DNA of 64,000 nt from Diphasiastrum complanatum (GCA_029204225.1 CM055101.1:34851683-34915682), one strand, 5' to 3'. Positions 22,717-33,804 are shown, numbered from the stretch's first letter. Notes: generated from the sequence alone by a model not told the origin. Made by a program: numbers and translations.

Positions 22717-23828
22717 CTCATTTCTCTTATTCTTCATCACCTTCATAGACTCTCATCTTGGCTTGAGTGGTCTTGACACCTCCTTGAGCACACTTTCCCT
22801 TGTCCTCCATCACCCCTATAGGCTCTCTCTCATCTTGGGCCCTCAGGCCGACCGGGCCCTCAAATCCAAGAAAGCCCTTTACCAAGGGCTATACACATCT
22901 GAAAGGTTTTTATAGCTAGTGTGTGTGTGGCTGGAATGAACCTAGGAACTCCCCCATTCCGATGGGGTGCTCTACCATTGAGCTACTTGTCCATTTGTGT
23001 TCCTAGAGTGTTGTACAAGGGCTATAGCCTTGCACTTTCTGATACAATGTAAAAAATATAGATCCAAAATACATTTAATGGATCAACAAGATCTTGACCA
23101 AATTTGGATGCACATCTAGATTTAACTACAAGATAGAAATCATCAATTTTAGCACGTTAGAATTGCATAAATCACTAAGATTTGATCATAAGCATGAAAG
23201 TAAAGTAAGTATTATCCTTGTCTGTACAACAGCAGTAGCCTAGTGTCCTTCACATGTGTGGACGCAAGATCTACAAGAAAATCAACATTCTAAACATAGA
23301 AAACCAAGATATTATGAGATGGACATAAAAACAAAAGAGATGAATTCTCTACATCAAAGAGAATACAATGATATGTTCTCCACGCTGCTACTGCTATTTA
23401 TAGCTTCTCAAATGTCATTTGGTCACATGCCCTCAACTTTTCCTAAACAGTAATTTCTTGGTATCTCATCATATAACCTAGAAATTCTAGTCTAGATGTA
23501 ATGTACCAAATTAGCCAATTAGAATGGGTCCAAACTCAACCTCATCCACTTATTTACTTGCCAAAAAAAGTAAAAAAAAATCTATCTCTAAGTTGAGATC
23601 TAATTTGGCCTAAAAAATTGCCAAGATCAAACAACCAAACTAGTTGAATTTTTCACCAATGACCACCCTTTGATTTTTGCATGACCACCCCAATGTGAGA
23701 GTACTTGCAAATTGCAATAAGTAGTGCCAAAAAGGAGTCAAGTCAGGATACAAAATAGGATGCACCCTCCCCCATAAAGAGCCCCTAAGGTAGGGCCCCT
23801 AGCGCTGGCCATGGCTTTAAATCATGGG
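22717..23828. other. Intergenic interval with a tRNA-like segment
   Basis: No protein gene is supported. Apart from the tRNA-like block at 22931-22993 the interval is unique within the window. The end near 23829 meets copia C. Confidence 0.5.
22931..22993 (-). pseudogene. tRNA-like segment (decayed tRNA or SINE head)
   Basis: On the minus strand a perfect D-arm/box A (TAGCTCAATGGTAGAGC, 22985-22969) is followed by a 5-bp anticodon stem CCCCA/TGGGG around a 6-base loop TCGGAA. Next come a variable region and a box B-like GGTTCATTCC (22942-22933), one base short of consensus. The T-stem is only partly paired and the acceptor stem does not pair, so a working tRNA is unlikely. A tRNA pseudogene or the head of a tRNA-derived SINE fits best. 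Confidence 0.6.
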
Positions 23829-23859
23829 GCTGGAAAGATAAAGTCTTGTCTGAGCCATG

Positions 23860-25560
23860 TGAGTTCGTTGGCCATTTTCACGGCTGCGATATATTCTGCT
23901 TCACAAGATGATTGAGCATGTGATAGTCTACTTCTTGCTGACCCAGAGAATGGCTGCATTCGCTACAATGGTGCACCCTCTTGAGACACTTTTACAGTCG
24001 TCCTTGAGTGATGCCCAACTTGCATTGCTGTAGGAGCGCATCTAAAATCCGGCATCGCAAGAGTAATACAGCTCGAAATCCTTCATCTTCTGAAGGTACT
24101 GTAGGATCCGCTTTGCAATCTTCCAATGTGTCGAGCCTGAGTTCGTGTTGAACTGGCTCATCCTAAACATGGCATAAGCAATGTCAGGACGTGTGCTATC
24201 CACTAGATACATCAGTGATCCAATCAGCCTCCTGTAAGGCATGTGTTGCATTATCTCTTTCTCTTCGTCAGTCTTCGAACAATCTTGGTTTGTAAAAATT
24301 GTTCCTACAAAAATTGGGGTGTTTGCCCCTTTGCAAACTGTCATCCCGAAACAATCTAGGATCTTCTGGATGTACCTAGACTGATGAAGGTATATTTTTT
24401 CTTTTTCAGAGTCATGGTTGATTTGCAAGCCTAGGTAGCATCTGGCTTCTCCTAGGTTTGTTATCTTGAAATGTTTCGAGATGTCACTCTTCACTTCGGC
24501 AATCAGCTCTTTGCTTCTGCACAGTATCGGTGTGTCGTCCACGTACACAACAACAATGATGACCTTCTCATTTGTGACCTTTACATAAATATTGTAATCA
24601 GCCATAAGTGGTTGGAAACCCAAGGATCGTAGGGCATGATCCTTCTTATTGTACCACTGTCACGCATATTGCTTGAAAATATAGATACTTTTGTGCATTC
24701 GACAAGCATAGATACAAGAGTAGATGTAACCCGATGGTTGCTCCATATAGACTTCTTCGTCTAATTTGCCATGTAGGAATATTGTTTTCTCATCGACTAT
24801 GTGAATCTTGAGGTCATAAGCGGCTGCATATGCAAATAGTAAATGTAGGGATGCATGCTTCACAACTGGAGAGAAGGTCTCAATGTAGTCGATGTCATAC
24901 TTTTAAAAAAAATTGTTCGCTACAAGCTTTGTACCTCAAAACATTTTCATACTTTAGCTTGTATACCCATTTGCATTGCACTGTCTTCTGCTTAAAGTAG
25001 TACTGGTTGCAGTGTCCATACCTCATTCTTCTTCATGGATTCGATCTCTTCGTTCATGGCTTCAATCCATTTGTCCTTGTTTGGACCTTCGATGGCTTCA
25101 TTGAAGTCATCTGCATTGGCATCTTTCTAGCATGCCATTTTCATCTTTTAAATTTTAGGTGCATTCCACTGAATCCACAGAACTTTTCGGATGTCGAAGC
25201 CGAGCTACCTGACTGGTGCTCTTCATTCTCTTGTTGATCTCCTCGTAGATTCTTCAAGTACTGCAATGTCCTTGCCTTTGTCTCTTTGGCTAATTCTGGA
25301 ACCATTTTGGTTTACAAGCGTTCTAGCTGCATGCATGCTTGTTGTCCTTTCTTCGTCTGATTCGTCGCTCAACTGATGTGGGATCCGAACAGTTTTCATT
25401 TGAGTGTTCGGGTTCTGCTCCCTCTGTCATGGTTGGCAGGTCGTAGTACTACTATCTTAAAACTTCATAGTTGGCTGAATCATCATCGACCATTGTTTTG
25501 GTCTCATTGAACTTGACGTCTTTGACTGTCTTCACTTGATTCGTCTCTAGCATTTAGATT
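23860..25560 (-). pseudogene. Copia C reverse transcriptase and RNase H
   Basis: Read downward: RT entry near 25100-24880, DEKTIFLHGKLDEEVYMEQPSGY (24810-24730), VIIVVVYVDDTPILCRSKEL (about 24565-24500, YVDD intact), YLGLQINHDSEKEKIYLHQSRYIQKIL, YRRLIGSLMYLVDSTRPDIAYA, then RNase H SSCEAEYIAAV near 23900. This is the standard copia RT-RNase H. At least three frame changes and stops (near 24640, 24900, 24050) separate the pieces. The highest-coordinate part (25150-25560) is weak, probably the integrase-RT linker. Confidence 0.88.
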
Positions 25561-25615
25561 CTCTAGTATGACAAATGGTTGTCATACCCGACGAGGTATC
25601 ATTGTTCTCGATTTC

Positions 25616-26015
25616 TCATCGAGCTTCTTTCGACGATTGTTTGGAACATGTGCATAAGCTGCACAACCGAAGATCCGACAAATTGGGCTTTCTGCCCCAC
25701 CATAGTTCGTGTGGTTTAGGGTGAGAAACACCAGATCTGCCTATCCTGTTCTGGATATAGGCGGCTGTAGCTACTACTTCAGCCCATAGCACTCTTGGTG
25801 ATTTTGAGTAGGCCATCGTGCACCTTGTGATTTCCACAAGTGTCCCATTCATGATGCTTACTCCTGTGATAGCTCCATGATGGCTTGCCTGACACAATGC
25901 CATTGGGTTCAAGTGGCATAGTCTTCTGTGCCATAGAGCATCTGTAGATTCGTGAGCTTGGTGTGCTTGATCTGTCGGTAGGCGTACCTTCAGATGACAC
26001 AAGTTGCATTTTCAT
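25616..26015 (-). pseudogene. Copia C integrase lacking its catalytic core
   Basis: A single frame passes from the zinc-finger side (DALWHRRLCHLNPMALCQAS) straight into LVEITRCTMAYSKSPRVLWAE and then the C-terminal ATAAYIQNRI and SDLRLCSLCTCSK. In intact copia elements more than 100 residues with the first two catalytic Asp residues lie between these blocks. The join at about 25840 is in frame. The product could not integrate DNA. Everything else in the segment matches copia integrase ends. Confidence 0.85.
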
Positions 26016-26048
26016 CTTCCTTTTGTAATCAGTGTGTTGGTGCTGGCA

Positions 26049-26357
26049 TCAACGACATGTTTCGTTTGAAAACATCACGCGCATCCCAGCGTCTGCTATT
26101 CTTGCAACTGAGAGCAAGTCTTGCTGCAATGTGGGTACGAATAGAACATCGTCTAATCTTTGGTCTTTGTCATTTGTGTTGAGCCATAGCGAACCAATGC
26201 CATTCACCTGATGTCTTGATCCGTCTCCAAGAACTATGCATCTGGATGGATCAGTACTTCGGAAGTCAGACATTATTCGTCTGGATGTAATGAAGTAAAA
26301 GGTTGCTCCTGAATCAAGGATGATCTCTTGTGTGTTAATTGTCGAGGCTGCACACAC
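26049..26357 (-). pseudogene. Copia C protease
   Basis: Reads TINTQEIILDSGATFYFITS with the D-S-G-A catalytic motif, then CIVLGDGSRHQVNGIGSLWL, DVLFVPTLQQDLLSVARI and MRVMFSNETC, the copia protease with GAG-pre start. The frame is open over 102 residues. It is separated by frame changes from gag (26394 up) and integrase (26015 down). Confidence 0.88.
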
Positions 26358-26393
26358 ATCTGTGCATAGATAGGTTGTCGAATTATTCGACCT

Positions 26394-27364
26394 TTATTCG
26401 TCAATCTTCGAGCTTTCGGGCTCTTTGATGTAGGATGAACTATTATGGTTCTCCCATTTGCCTTGAGGGTGCTTGTTCCTCGGATTCTGGTAGTAGTCCA
26501 CAGCTGCATGACCTGTCTTGTGGCTGTGGATACATTTGATCTTCGGATTCAGCCAACATAAATCAATTGTATGTCCTTCGCGTTTGCATGTCACGCATGT
26601 CTTCTTTTCGTTGTCCTGTCGTCTTGGCTTTCCTTTGTTCTTCCATTTGCCTTTGGTGGCTCCCTCTGTCTGCTGATCTCGATCCTGCCTTTGATCTGAC
26701 TCTCTCTTAGGCTTGAATTGTTTCTTCGGCTTCTCCTTGTTGTTGTAGAGAGCCTGATCAGAGGCGTCCTTGTGATTAAGGTGCTCACGAGCTTCGACTT
26801 CTTCTCGAATCTCGATCACTACTCTTTCGAGAGTCATCTCTGGATCTTTTGCTAGCAACGTTCTTTGGTTTGGAAGGATCTTGGTAAAGCACGTAGCAAA
26901 TAGGTGAGCTGCTTCTCTACTGATATGACATTATCTGTTCCGGCGTTGTGTAACGAAAGGAACAGGTCCTTCATCTTTCTAATAAAGGATGTGAGGTCTT
27001 TGCCATCCCATCGTAGGTTCGTCAGCTGATCTTCGAGAAGCATTATCTGGCTGCATGATTTCGTCTGGAACCTGGTAAGCAATGTATCCCACATCTCTCT
27101 TGCATTAGAGAGTGTCGTGAGGTCAAGTGTCAAGCTATCTTCGATGGATGAAGACAACACGGCTACTGCCTTGTCGTTCTTTTCTCTCCATTCTCGTAGC
27201 TCTTTGCTGGTGGTTGTAGGCATTTCTTCGGTGCCATCTACCCAGGGCCATAGCCCTTCTCCCTTTAAGATGAGAGAGGTCTTCACCTTCCATGCTAGAA
27301 AGTTAGACCCAACTGAGTCGACGATTGTGCAAATCTTCGACTGTTTGTTGCTTATAGACGCCAT
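26394..27364 (-). pseudogene. Copia C gag with zinc knuckle
   Basis: 27364-26852 is an open frame from an ATG: MASISNKQSKICTIVDSVGS, then FLAWKVKTSLILKGEGLWPWVDG, EMWDTLLTRFQ and LTSFIRKMKDLFLSLH, the copia gag domain. 26858-26394 continues in another frame with a Lys/Arg-rich stretch and a CCHC knuckle CVTCKREGHTIDLC. Capsid and nucleic-acid binding are the family roles. Only one frameshift near 26855 separates the two parts. Confidence 0.9.
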
Positions 27365-27473
27365 TGTTGTGAACTGTGTTCTTCAGATTGTTATCTGGTT
27401 CCTTGTTCTGAATGTTTGATCTCCTGGATCTCATAGATCTGAAGCTATATCAGCACCTTGATAGGAGCAAGAG

Positions 27474-27487
27474 GCTTTGATACCATT
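27474..27487 (-). other. Primer binding site of copia C
   Basis: Minus strand TGGTATCAAAGCC, adjacent to the LTR terminus TGCTGGAAAG (plus strand). Confidence 0.75.
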
Positions 27488-28430
27488 GCTGGAAAGATAA
27501 ATGCGTGCAGTGTTCAAGCACGAAAAAGAAACAGTTCGTGTTCACTATCTTCAACTAACCTCTGCAGCTCTTGTACCACTATTGATGTGAAAAACAACCT
27601 AGATGGAATTCGATTCTGTTTGCCGGCAACTGCTTGCTAGATCAGATCTACAATCCTCCAGGGTGTAGACAGACACTGCTGACCTACGTTGTAATTCGTT
27701 TAAGCATTCGACAAAGATGAACCAGTGTGCAGAATAAAGAATAAACAGCTGAACATGTATAGACAACAATTAGACATCCAGACATTCAAGATCATTTAAG
27801 TTAAAACTACGTGTGCATTTAAGCTACTGTATTATCAATGATTCTTTCTTGTAAGAGCGTTGTGTGACAAACCCACACAATGCGCACGTCGGCGCAAGAG
27901 AAGCTATATCTCTCACGAAGAATGTCAGATCGTCTCGCTCACTAGTGGACTTCTTGGACATTGGCTAGCAATGCCTAGCTCACATTTGTGTTCAACCAAT
28001 TTGATGTTCAGCTAATTCTCTCGTGTTTGATCTGTTTATATAGATAGAGAGAAAAAGGTTTAAGCTAATTTCTGATTACAAGAACGGCTGGTTAGGCACA
28101 TTCTAACAATGATCCGAATTTCGTCAGCATCGTCCGTGGAGGAGGTTCTCCTCCTGGTACTTGCTTGATCTTGGTTGTACTTGGAGCGTGAAGATTCACC
28201 GCCGTTCGGTCTTCAGGTGTTGTTCGGCTTCGTGTCTTGTTCGGGCTTCGCCTTCGCCTTTGAGCTCCTTCGATCTTCGAACATCTGACCTTCGCCTTCG
28301 ATTGTCCTTCAACTGAAACCGTTATGTGACAGTTATGGTCTGGGGCGGCTTTTGTCCCTGTGAGCAGTTCCCTTGTTTTACTGCAAAGTCGAACTCAAAA
28401 GCTAACAAACCTTTGTGGGTAGAAACATTT
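27488..28430 (-). repeat. 5' LTR of copia C (outer end uncertain)
   Basis: The inner end is fixed by the primer site. Shared blocks with 14500-15300 show homology to copia A's LTR. The outer end lies between about 28330 and 28430, where plus-strand CA dinucleotides offer several choices. The last 150 bp are rich in CTTCG repeats. Confidence 0.65.
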
Positions 28431-28446
28431 AGTTTCTTTAGTTAAC

Positions 28447-28646
28447 GTTTGTCCTTGGCCCAGTGGTTGGGCGTCGCGTGGCTCTGATGCCCGGTGGGCA
28501 GGGACTGCCAAAAGTCCTCACGCGATTGATTTTGGCGGGCTCGAGCAACCGAGAGGGCTTGAGCAAGCGCCGGGCATGGGATAATCTTTTGGCTGCCCAT
28601 ACACATGGCGCCAGGGCAACCAATTCAAAAAGGAAAAGAAAAAAAC
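28447..28646 (+). repeat. Possible tRNA-derived SINE
   Basis: GC-rich 200-bp block with a good Pol III box A (TGGCCCAGTGG, 28456-28466) near its start and an A-rich tail (28626-28645). A clear box B and flanking duplications were not found. It has no coding frame worth keeping. Confidence 0.35.
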
Positions 28647-29384
28647 ATGTGGCTGAAGGCGCACATTGACAGTGTTCGGGAAAGCCGACATAGTCCAAGA
28701 ATGAAACCGGCATCTTTTCTCAAAATCCGGCATGCCAAAAATTGTACAAGATTTTTTATGTCATAAATCTTGGGTTTTATGAAAAAAAAAACCGACAAGA
28801 GCGAGCTTGTCACTCAATAGAAGCCAAAAAAACTCTTTCGAAAACTCTTTCACATATGGGTTTTTTTTGAGAAAAACCTCAAAAAGGTTTTCGAAACAGT
28901 GGCCCGCAAGGGCCAAACGGCCACAAGAGGCCCCCTAGGGCCCACGTACTTCAAGAAGTACCACTCGGTAGCCTACCGTACCTTATCATCCGTCACCTCT
29001 GTCCTCTCAAGTTCTTCCCGTACGCTTCCTTCTACGTTCTTGACACTTGTCCCTCTTCCGTATTTTTTCTTCCAGTTGCTTCTGTTTTCTGTTACACCTT
29101 TCGTAGTTTTCTCCTCTTATTGTGAATTACATCTTTCCTTCTGAGTTCTGACAGATACAGGCAGAAAGTGAACGATCGAGCCAAATACAGAGGAGACGGA
29201 TGCTAATACATAGATAAGGCAAGGCTGTGCGTGATACAGGAAACGGCGCTGGGGTTCAAGATTGATAAAGCTGAGCAAGTAGTTGGAATCATTCAATCAT
29301 GCCGTCTCGTTATCGTGATACCCACAGGAGACTTTGCGCCTTATTAATAACCACAATAAAATAATAGCTACTTTGGGGGGCCTT
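28647..29384. promoter_or_regulatory. Upstream region of the RMR-like gene
   Basis: This interval holds T-rich runs, a GC-rich block at 28900-29000, and CT-rich sequence at 28980-29140. No other gene is supported, so it is the likely promoter and 5' leader of the gene starting at 29385. An ATG at 29299 opens a 21-codon frame that is one base out of phase with the signal peptide; it may be a former start. Confidence 0.35.
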
Positions 29385-29493
29385 ATGCTTGCCACTCTTC
29401 TATTTGTGATTGGCAAACCCAGTGCTATGGGTGTGCTCATTACATCTGCCAATGAGACTCTGTACTATCCTTATTTTGAGTCTACTTTTGGTG
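29385..29493 (+). CDS. RMR-like exon 1: signal peptide
   Basis: From ATG the exon reads MLATLLFVIGKPSAMG, a short hydrophobic signal sequence, then VLITSANETLYYPYFESTFG, like the start of the luminal part of RMR proteins. It ends at a strong donor (G|GTGAGC, 29493/29494) in phase 1. The leftover G plus CC of exon 2 forms an Ala codon, so the splice restores the frame. The hydrophobic core is short and an upstream out-of-frame ATG (29299) hints at a lost base in the original leader. Confidence 0.6.
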
Positions 29494-30326
29494 GTGAGCT
29501 ATCTTGTTTTGCTCTTTTTAGAGAACTGAGTGTAGGCCAATCACATTTTTGCTCTATAGTTTTGATCGTAAAAGGCTTTCTATTTATCTTCATCATTCTG
29601 GTTACGTATTACATATTTAACGAAGTTTTTAGTGTTCAAAGATACATGTAATTTTTGATATTGTTTGATCACTTTAGGCCAATTACATACTTGTTCTATT
29701 GTTATGATCTTAAGAAACTTATTAGTTTTCGTCATCCTTCTGGTTACGTGGTTGCTTTACTCTGTTTGCCCCTGCGCATAACATACTTAATATAGCTTTT
29801 AGGAATGTGGCGCTAACTGTTCAAAGATACATCTAATTTTTGTTATTTTTTTAACGCCTAAGTACATACTTGTTCTTTAGCTCTGATCGTAAAAGACGTT
29901 TAGATTTTTGATTGATCTTCATCATTGTGCCTCTTTTGTTGCTTGAATGTGTTTGCCCCTGTGCATAACATATTTCACATTGTTTTTAGAATTTTGGCAC
30001 ATATTGTTCAAAGATACATCTAAATTTTGTTATTGTCTGAACACTTACAGGCCAATTCTACATACGCTTTCTATAATTACTATCATAAAAGACTTTTTTG
30101 GGTTTTTATTTATCTTTATCTTTCTGGTTATGATGTGGAGGTTATTGTTCAAAAACACTTAAGGCTTTCTATACTTCTAATTTTGTTATTACTTGAAACA
30201 CTTTAATTTTGCTATACGTTATGTTTTAGTTGTAGTTCTGCCTAACTGGAGAGTTGGACGTAAGCTACTGATTTTTATGTTTTTCAATCATGTCAAGCAC
30301 TATCTGATGAAATTCTTTTGTTGCAG

Positions 30327-30559
30327 CCCTACATGAACCGGCAGCTGGTATATTTGGTGTACTACATGCAGCTAGTCCAATTGATGCTTGCACACCTTTA
30401 AGTAATCAGTCAATTCATTTCGATCACAAGTTATCGCAAATTGTCATAGCAATGATCGGAAGATGCACAATTGATGCAAAGATGCAAGTGGCCCAACATG
30501 CTGGATTTGCCGCTATCATTATATTCGACAGCAAAGATGATCATGACTTCTCTAGTAAG
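30327..30559 (+). CDS. RMR-like exon 2: PA domain
   Basis: Bounded by TTTTGTTGCAG (30316-30326) and AAG|GTTTTA. It reads ALHEPAAGIFGVLHAASPID, ACTPLSNQ, IVIAMIGRCTIDAKMQVAQH and AGFAAIIIFDSKDDHDF. The pattern GVL..A.P.DAC.PL, then a hydrophobic strand with RC.....K...A...G..A.I.(F/Y)D, is the protease-associated domain of RMR and vacuolar sorting receptors, with both conserved Cys residues. It is open throughout. In the family this luminal domain binds cargo. Confidence 0.75.
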
Positions 30560-30929
30560 GTTTTAATACTAGATTTTCCCTTTCTAGTTCTGATTGGTTA
30601 TGAAAGACTCTGAATGCAAAATGTATTTGTGTTTTAAGTTTTAATTTAAGTTTTAACTTTTATTTATAAAATTGAACTGTCCGCTAAACTTTGAATGGGC
30701 ATTCAGTCTCAATCTGGCATTTTTTGGTTATGATCCAAATCTAGGTTAGAAGATTGGTAGGAAATGATGTTCATTTAACACTAACTGTGAAAAAACAAAT
30801 TTAGCCACTAGTCTTTTCTGCACCAAATTAAAAAAAATTTGCGATCCGGGTTGTGGATTACATTTTGGAACGCATGTTCAGAACAATTTTGCAGCGGATT
30901 GCAATCCTCTGCAACATTGTATCATATAT

Positions 30930-31240
30930 ATATAATATCATAGCTGCACCACGTTTCTAGTAACGCGTTTCGGGATTTTACCAGCATTTCTCAGAAACGT
31001 GTTTTTTTTTTTTGATTTTTTGATTTTTTGATTTTTTGTGGGCAATATGGATATCAGATTAAAGCTCTGATCAAGGGCATTACATCTGTATAGGTTGCCA
31101 TGTGTTTTGGTCACAGTTGGGTTGTTCACAGCATGGTTTAGGACAAATTTAGGGCAAAAAATACATATAATCTATTTTTTTTGTTTGGCATGTTTCTGGC
31201 CCAGAAACATGTTCCTAGAAACGTTTCTGGGCAACTATGA
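30930..31240 (+). repeat. Dispersed intron repeat, copy 1
   Basis: Shares a block with 33350-33560: a CGTTTCG...TTTT entry, a T-rich run, then a (G)GGCAATATGGATATCAG-type core and GGCATTACATCTGTATAGGTTGCC against GAGCATTATTACTGTGTAGCTTGCC. Contains the perfect 9-bp inverted pair CCCAGAAAC/GTTTCTGGG near 31200-31230. Class unknown. Confidence 0.55.
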
Positions 31241-32528
31241 TGTATATATTTAGATGCATGATGCGTTCTGCAACATAGTTGCAGCGAATCGCAATTCACC
31301 ACGTTCCAGAACACAATTTGGAAAGTCCCATCAGGGCTTCTTGGAACGCTACCCTTTTTTAGGGTTTTAATTTGGTCTTAGTCTGTAAATTTTTTTAGGT
31401 CAAAGAAGTTTTATTTCGAGTGCGAGAAAACTGTTTTTAGATGTTTATTTATTTATTTTTTACTTTTTTTTGTTCTTTTTAGTGTCAAATTTTTTTACAG
31501 CAGGCTATAAATTTTTTTCTGTTGTTTGGTTTTGTTTTTTTAAAAGTATTAACTGATTTTTTAAGTTTTTATGAAAAAAAGAAGTGTTTTGAACGTTCGT
31601 TTCAAAATGCAGATGCAGCGGAACGCATTTTACTGTTTTTATGTGATGTCTTCAAGAGATATATGACGCTTTTTATTTGGGATTGAAAAAGGTTTTGGTG
31701 AATTTTTTAATGAATAAATCCAAACTTTTGCACAGAATATTTGGAATGGCATCCACATCAAATTTATGTGAGTCAAGTCAACTTGCATGCCAAATTGTCC
31801 ATCCAAGTTCTACACGTAGTTCCACAGTTATGGACGGTGACTTCAAGGGGGTTAGATCTTATCAGCATGTGCATTAAAGTATGAAACTGAGCACCCGGGC
31901 ATGCAGGCCAAACTGGTATTTTGAGATTTCAGGCGTATAATACTCAATAGTATGTCTATGGCTGGGAACTGCAAGGGTGTTAGACAAGTATGTCTATAAG
32001 CATCTACATGAAAGTGTTCCCATTGCGACTCTAGGACAACTCTCAAGGTGCATGTACAGCAGCTTGTGGAAGAATCCGTGTTGTCTGTCTTATCAGTGAA
32101 GACGAATGTCTAGAAAATCCTTAGTGGAGACTACATCTTACCTAGATGAAGAAAGTTGATGATGATTTTAGTCTCACTTATTTGTGTTTTAGCTGTTCTA
32201 CTTTTATTTTTATTGCCTGCATCTACTGACTGGTTATAAACTTCAAACTTCTTGGATGTAAAAATCTTACATGTAGCTTTTGGTTTTTCCTAGTTTTTTC
32301 CATCTTTTTATCTGTTTCTGACAGTAATATATTTTCTTATTATAAGATGTTTAAATTGTTAAAAGCATATCCTGTCTGCTTGATGTCAAGTAGTCTTGTC
32401 ATGTGATTTTTAAATTTCATTAAGGAGCCTATTTTGATGATTTTGATATGCTTGACTTTCTTTGAAAGTTATCTAACATATTTGTTGTCGTTTGGTGCTA
32501 TGATCTTAAGTGTCTGGCAGCTCAACAG

Positions 32529-32848
32529 GTGTATATATACCTGCAAGAGAGAAGCAGGTGATGCTATGCTGAATTATTCACGAGACATTGGTTCAAATGC
32601 TATATTTTCCCTGCAATAGAGAATACTCCCTGGTCCATCATTGCTATGTCCTTCATCTCACTGCTTGGTTTAGCAGCTGTATTGTCAACAATCTATTTTT
32701 GCATGGGTATGAATGCACAAGAAGTTAGAGCATTACCAAGCAAAACTTTCAGAAGGGAATTAAAAGGGCAATGTGAAGCTGACGTGTGCAATTTGCTTAA
32801 AGGATTTCAAAGAGGGGGAGAAGCTACAAGTTCTGCCTTGCCATCATG
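32529..32848 (+). pseudogene. RMR-like exon 3: TM segment and RING-H2 start, two frame breaks
   Basis: After CTCAACAG| three frames are needed. Frame a: REAGDAMLNYSRDIGSNAIF. Frame b, after one lost base near 32611: ENTPWSIIAMSFISLLGLAA and VLSTIYFCMG, a clear transmembrane helix, then VRALPSKTFRREL. Frame c, after a shift at 32781: TCAICLKDFKEGEKLQVLPCHH, the first half of a RING-H2 finger with the C-x2-C pair and C-x-H. The exon ends at CATCATG|GTGAAT, just where a following exon would supply the rest of the finger. The in-frame stop of frame b at about 32850 is an artefact of the shift. Confidence 0.7.
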
Positions 32849-33349
32849 GTGAATTATGTCATATATACAAACAATGTTGTGTTTTCTTATGACTATTAGG
32901 TACCCATATGTAGTTTCTGACAAATCTCATGTCATGGGATTTACTCAATAGTAAGTTTTTCATTAAGAAAGGAAATCATTCTGTTAATGATATTGTGTTC
33001 AGCTTACTCTTGATGTAATTATTTTTTGTAGAGCATAATTATTTGGTAAAATATCATTCGCATTTTCAAATACATTTCCAGTTTGGACATAAACTCATCT
33101 TGAGAGATGAATGTTGGAACTTGGTAATAAGTGGTCGAGATACTTTTAGGGGCCACAAATACTAAGGTTTCTATAGTGAAACTTTTTGGAATGCTACAAG
33201 AAGTTCAAAGGTTTTGTAGGCTGAGGCATATGTTAGGATATGCGCATTACTTGCCTTCTTCTCTTTCTTTTTTGTGATTAATTATCTATCTATATACATA
33301 CACACATGTATTATCTATCTAACCACGTATCCCTATATACAGAACATAG

Positions 33350-33560
33350 TTGCACTACGATTCTGAATCGCAGTCCGAATCGCGGTTCAGAATCGCGTTT
33401 CGAAATTTTCCTAGAATCATTTAGAATCGTGTTTTCTTTTTTCTTTTTTCATTTTTTTTGGGGAATATGGGTATCAGATGAAACCTTTAATTAAGAGCAT
33501 TATTACTGTGTAGCTTGCCGAATGTTTCGGGTACAAGATTGTCCAGTTTAGGTGCATTAT
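33350..33560 (+). repeat. Dispersed intron repeat, copy 2
   Basis: Same orientation as the copy at 30930-31240. Preceded by three GAATCGC words in 40 bp (33361-33400). Confidence 0.55.
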
Positions 33561-33641
33561 CTCCCAGTTTCACGCTATAGCTCCTTTTAATATAAAAAAT
33601 TAACAAAAAAAAGTGAATAACCCAATGTAATCATAACAAGA

Positions 33642-33643
<2 letters not shown>

Positions 33644-33720
<77 letters not shown>
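33644..33720. repeat. (TC)n microsatellite
   Basis: A 77-bp TC array with a single G interruption, inside the last intron of the RMR-like gene. Confidence 0.97.
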
Positions 33721-33802
33721 AGATCACAACAAATTGAACAAAAACCATGCTGAATTCTGAACCTTACTGAAACATTTTTCAACCATATAGAATCGTTTTT
33801 CA

Positions 33803-33804
<2 letters not shown>

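Larger units (their letters stand above)
23829..28430 (-). mobile_element. Copia element C, 3' LTR missing
   Basis: Minus-strand order from 28430 down: LTR, primer site, gag, zinc knuckle, protease, truncated integrase, RT, RNase H. The 3' LTR is absent, but 14 bases matching the LTR terminus (GCTGGAAAGATAAA) occur at about 23830, as if all but the tip were deleted. All pol frames are broken. Its LTR is related to that of copia A. Confidence 0.85.

Noticed and set aside
22931-22993. Functional tRNA gene
   Set aside because: The acceptor stem does not pair, the T-stem is incomplete and the anticodon loop has six bases.
28438-28813. Overlapping ORFs on both strands at 28.4-28.8 kb
   Set aside because: They fall in the GC-rich SINE-like block and lack motifs or homologous context.
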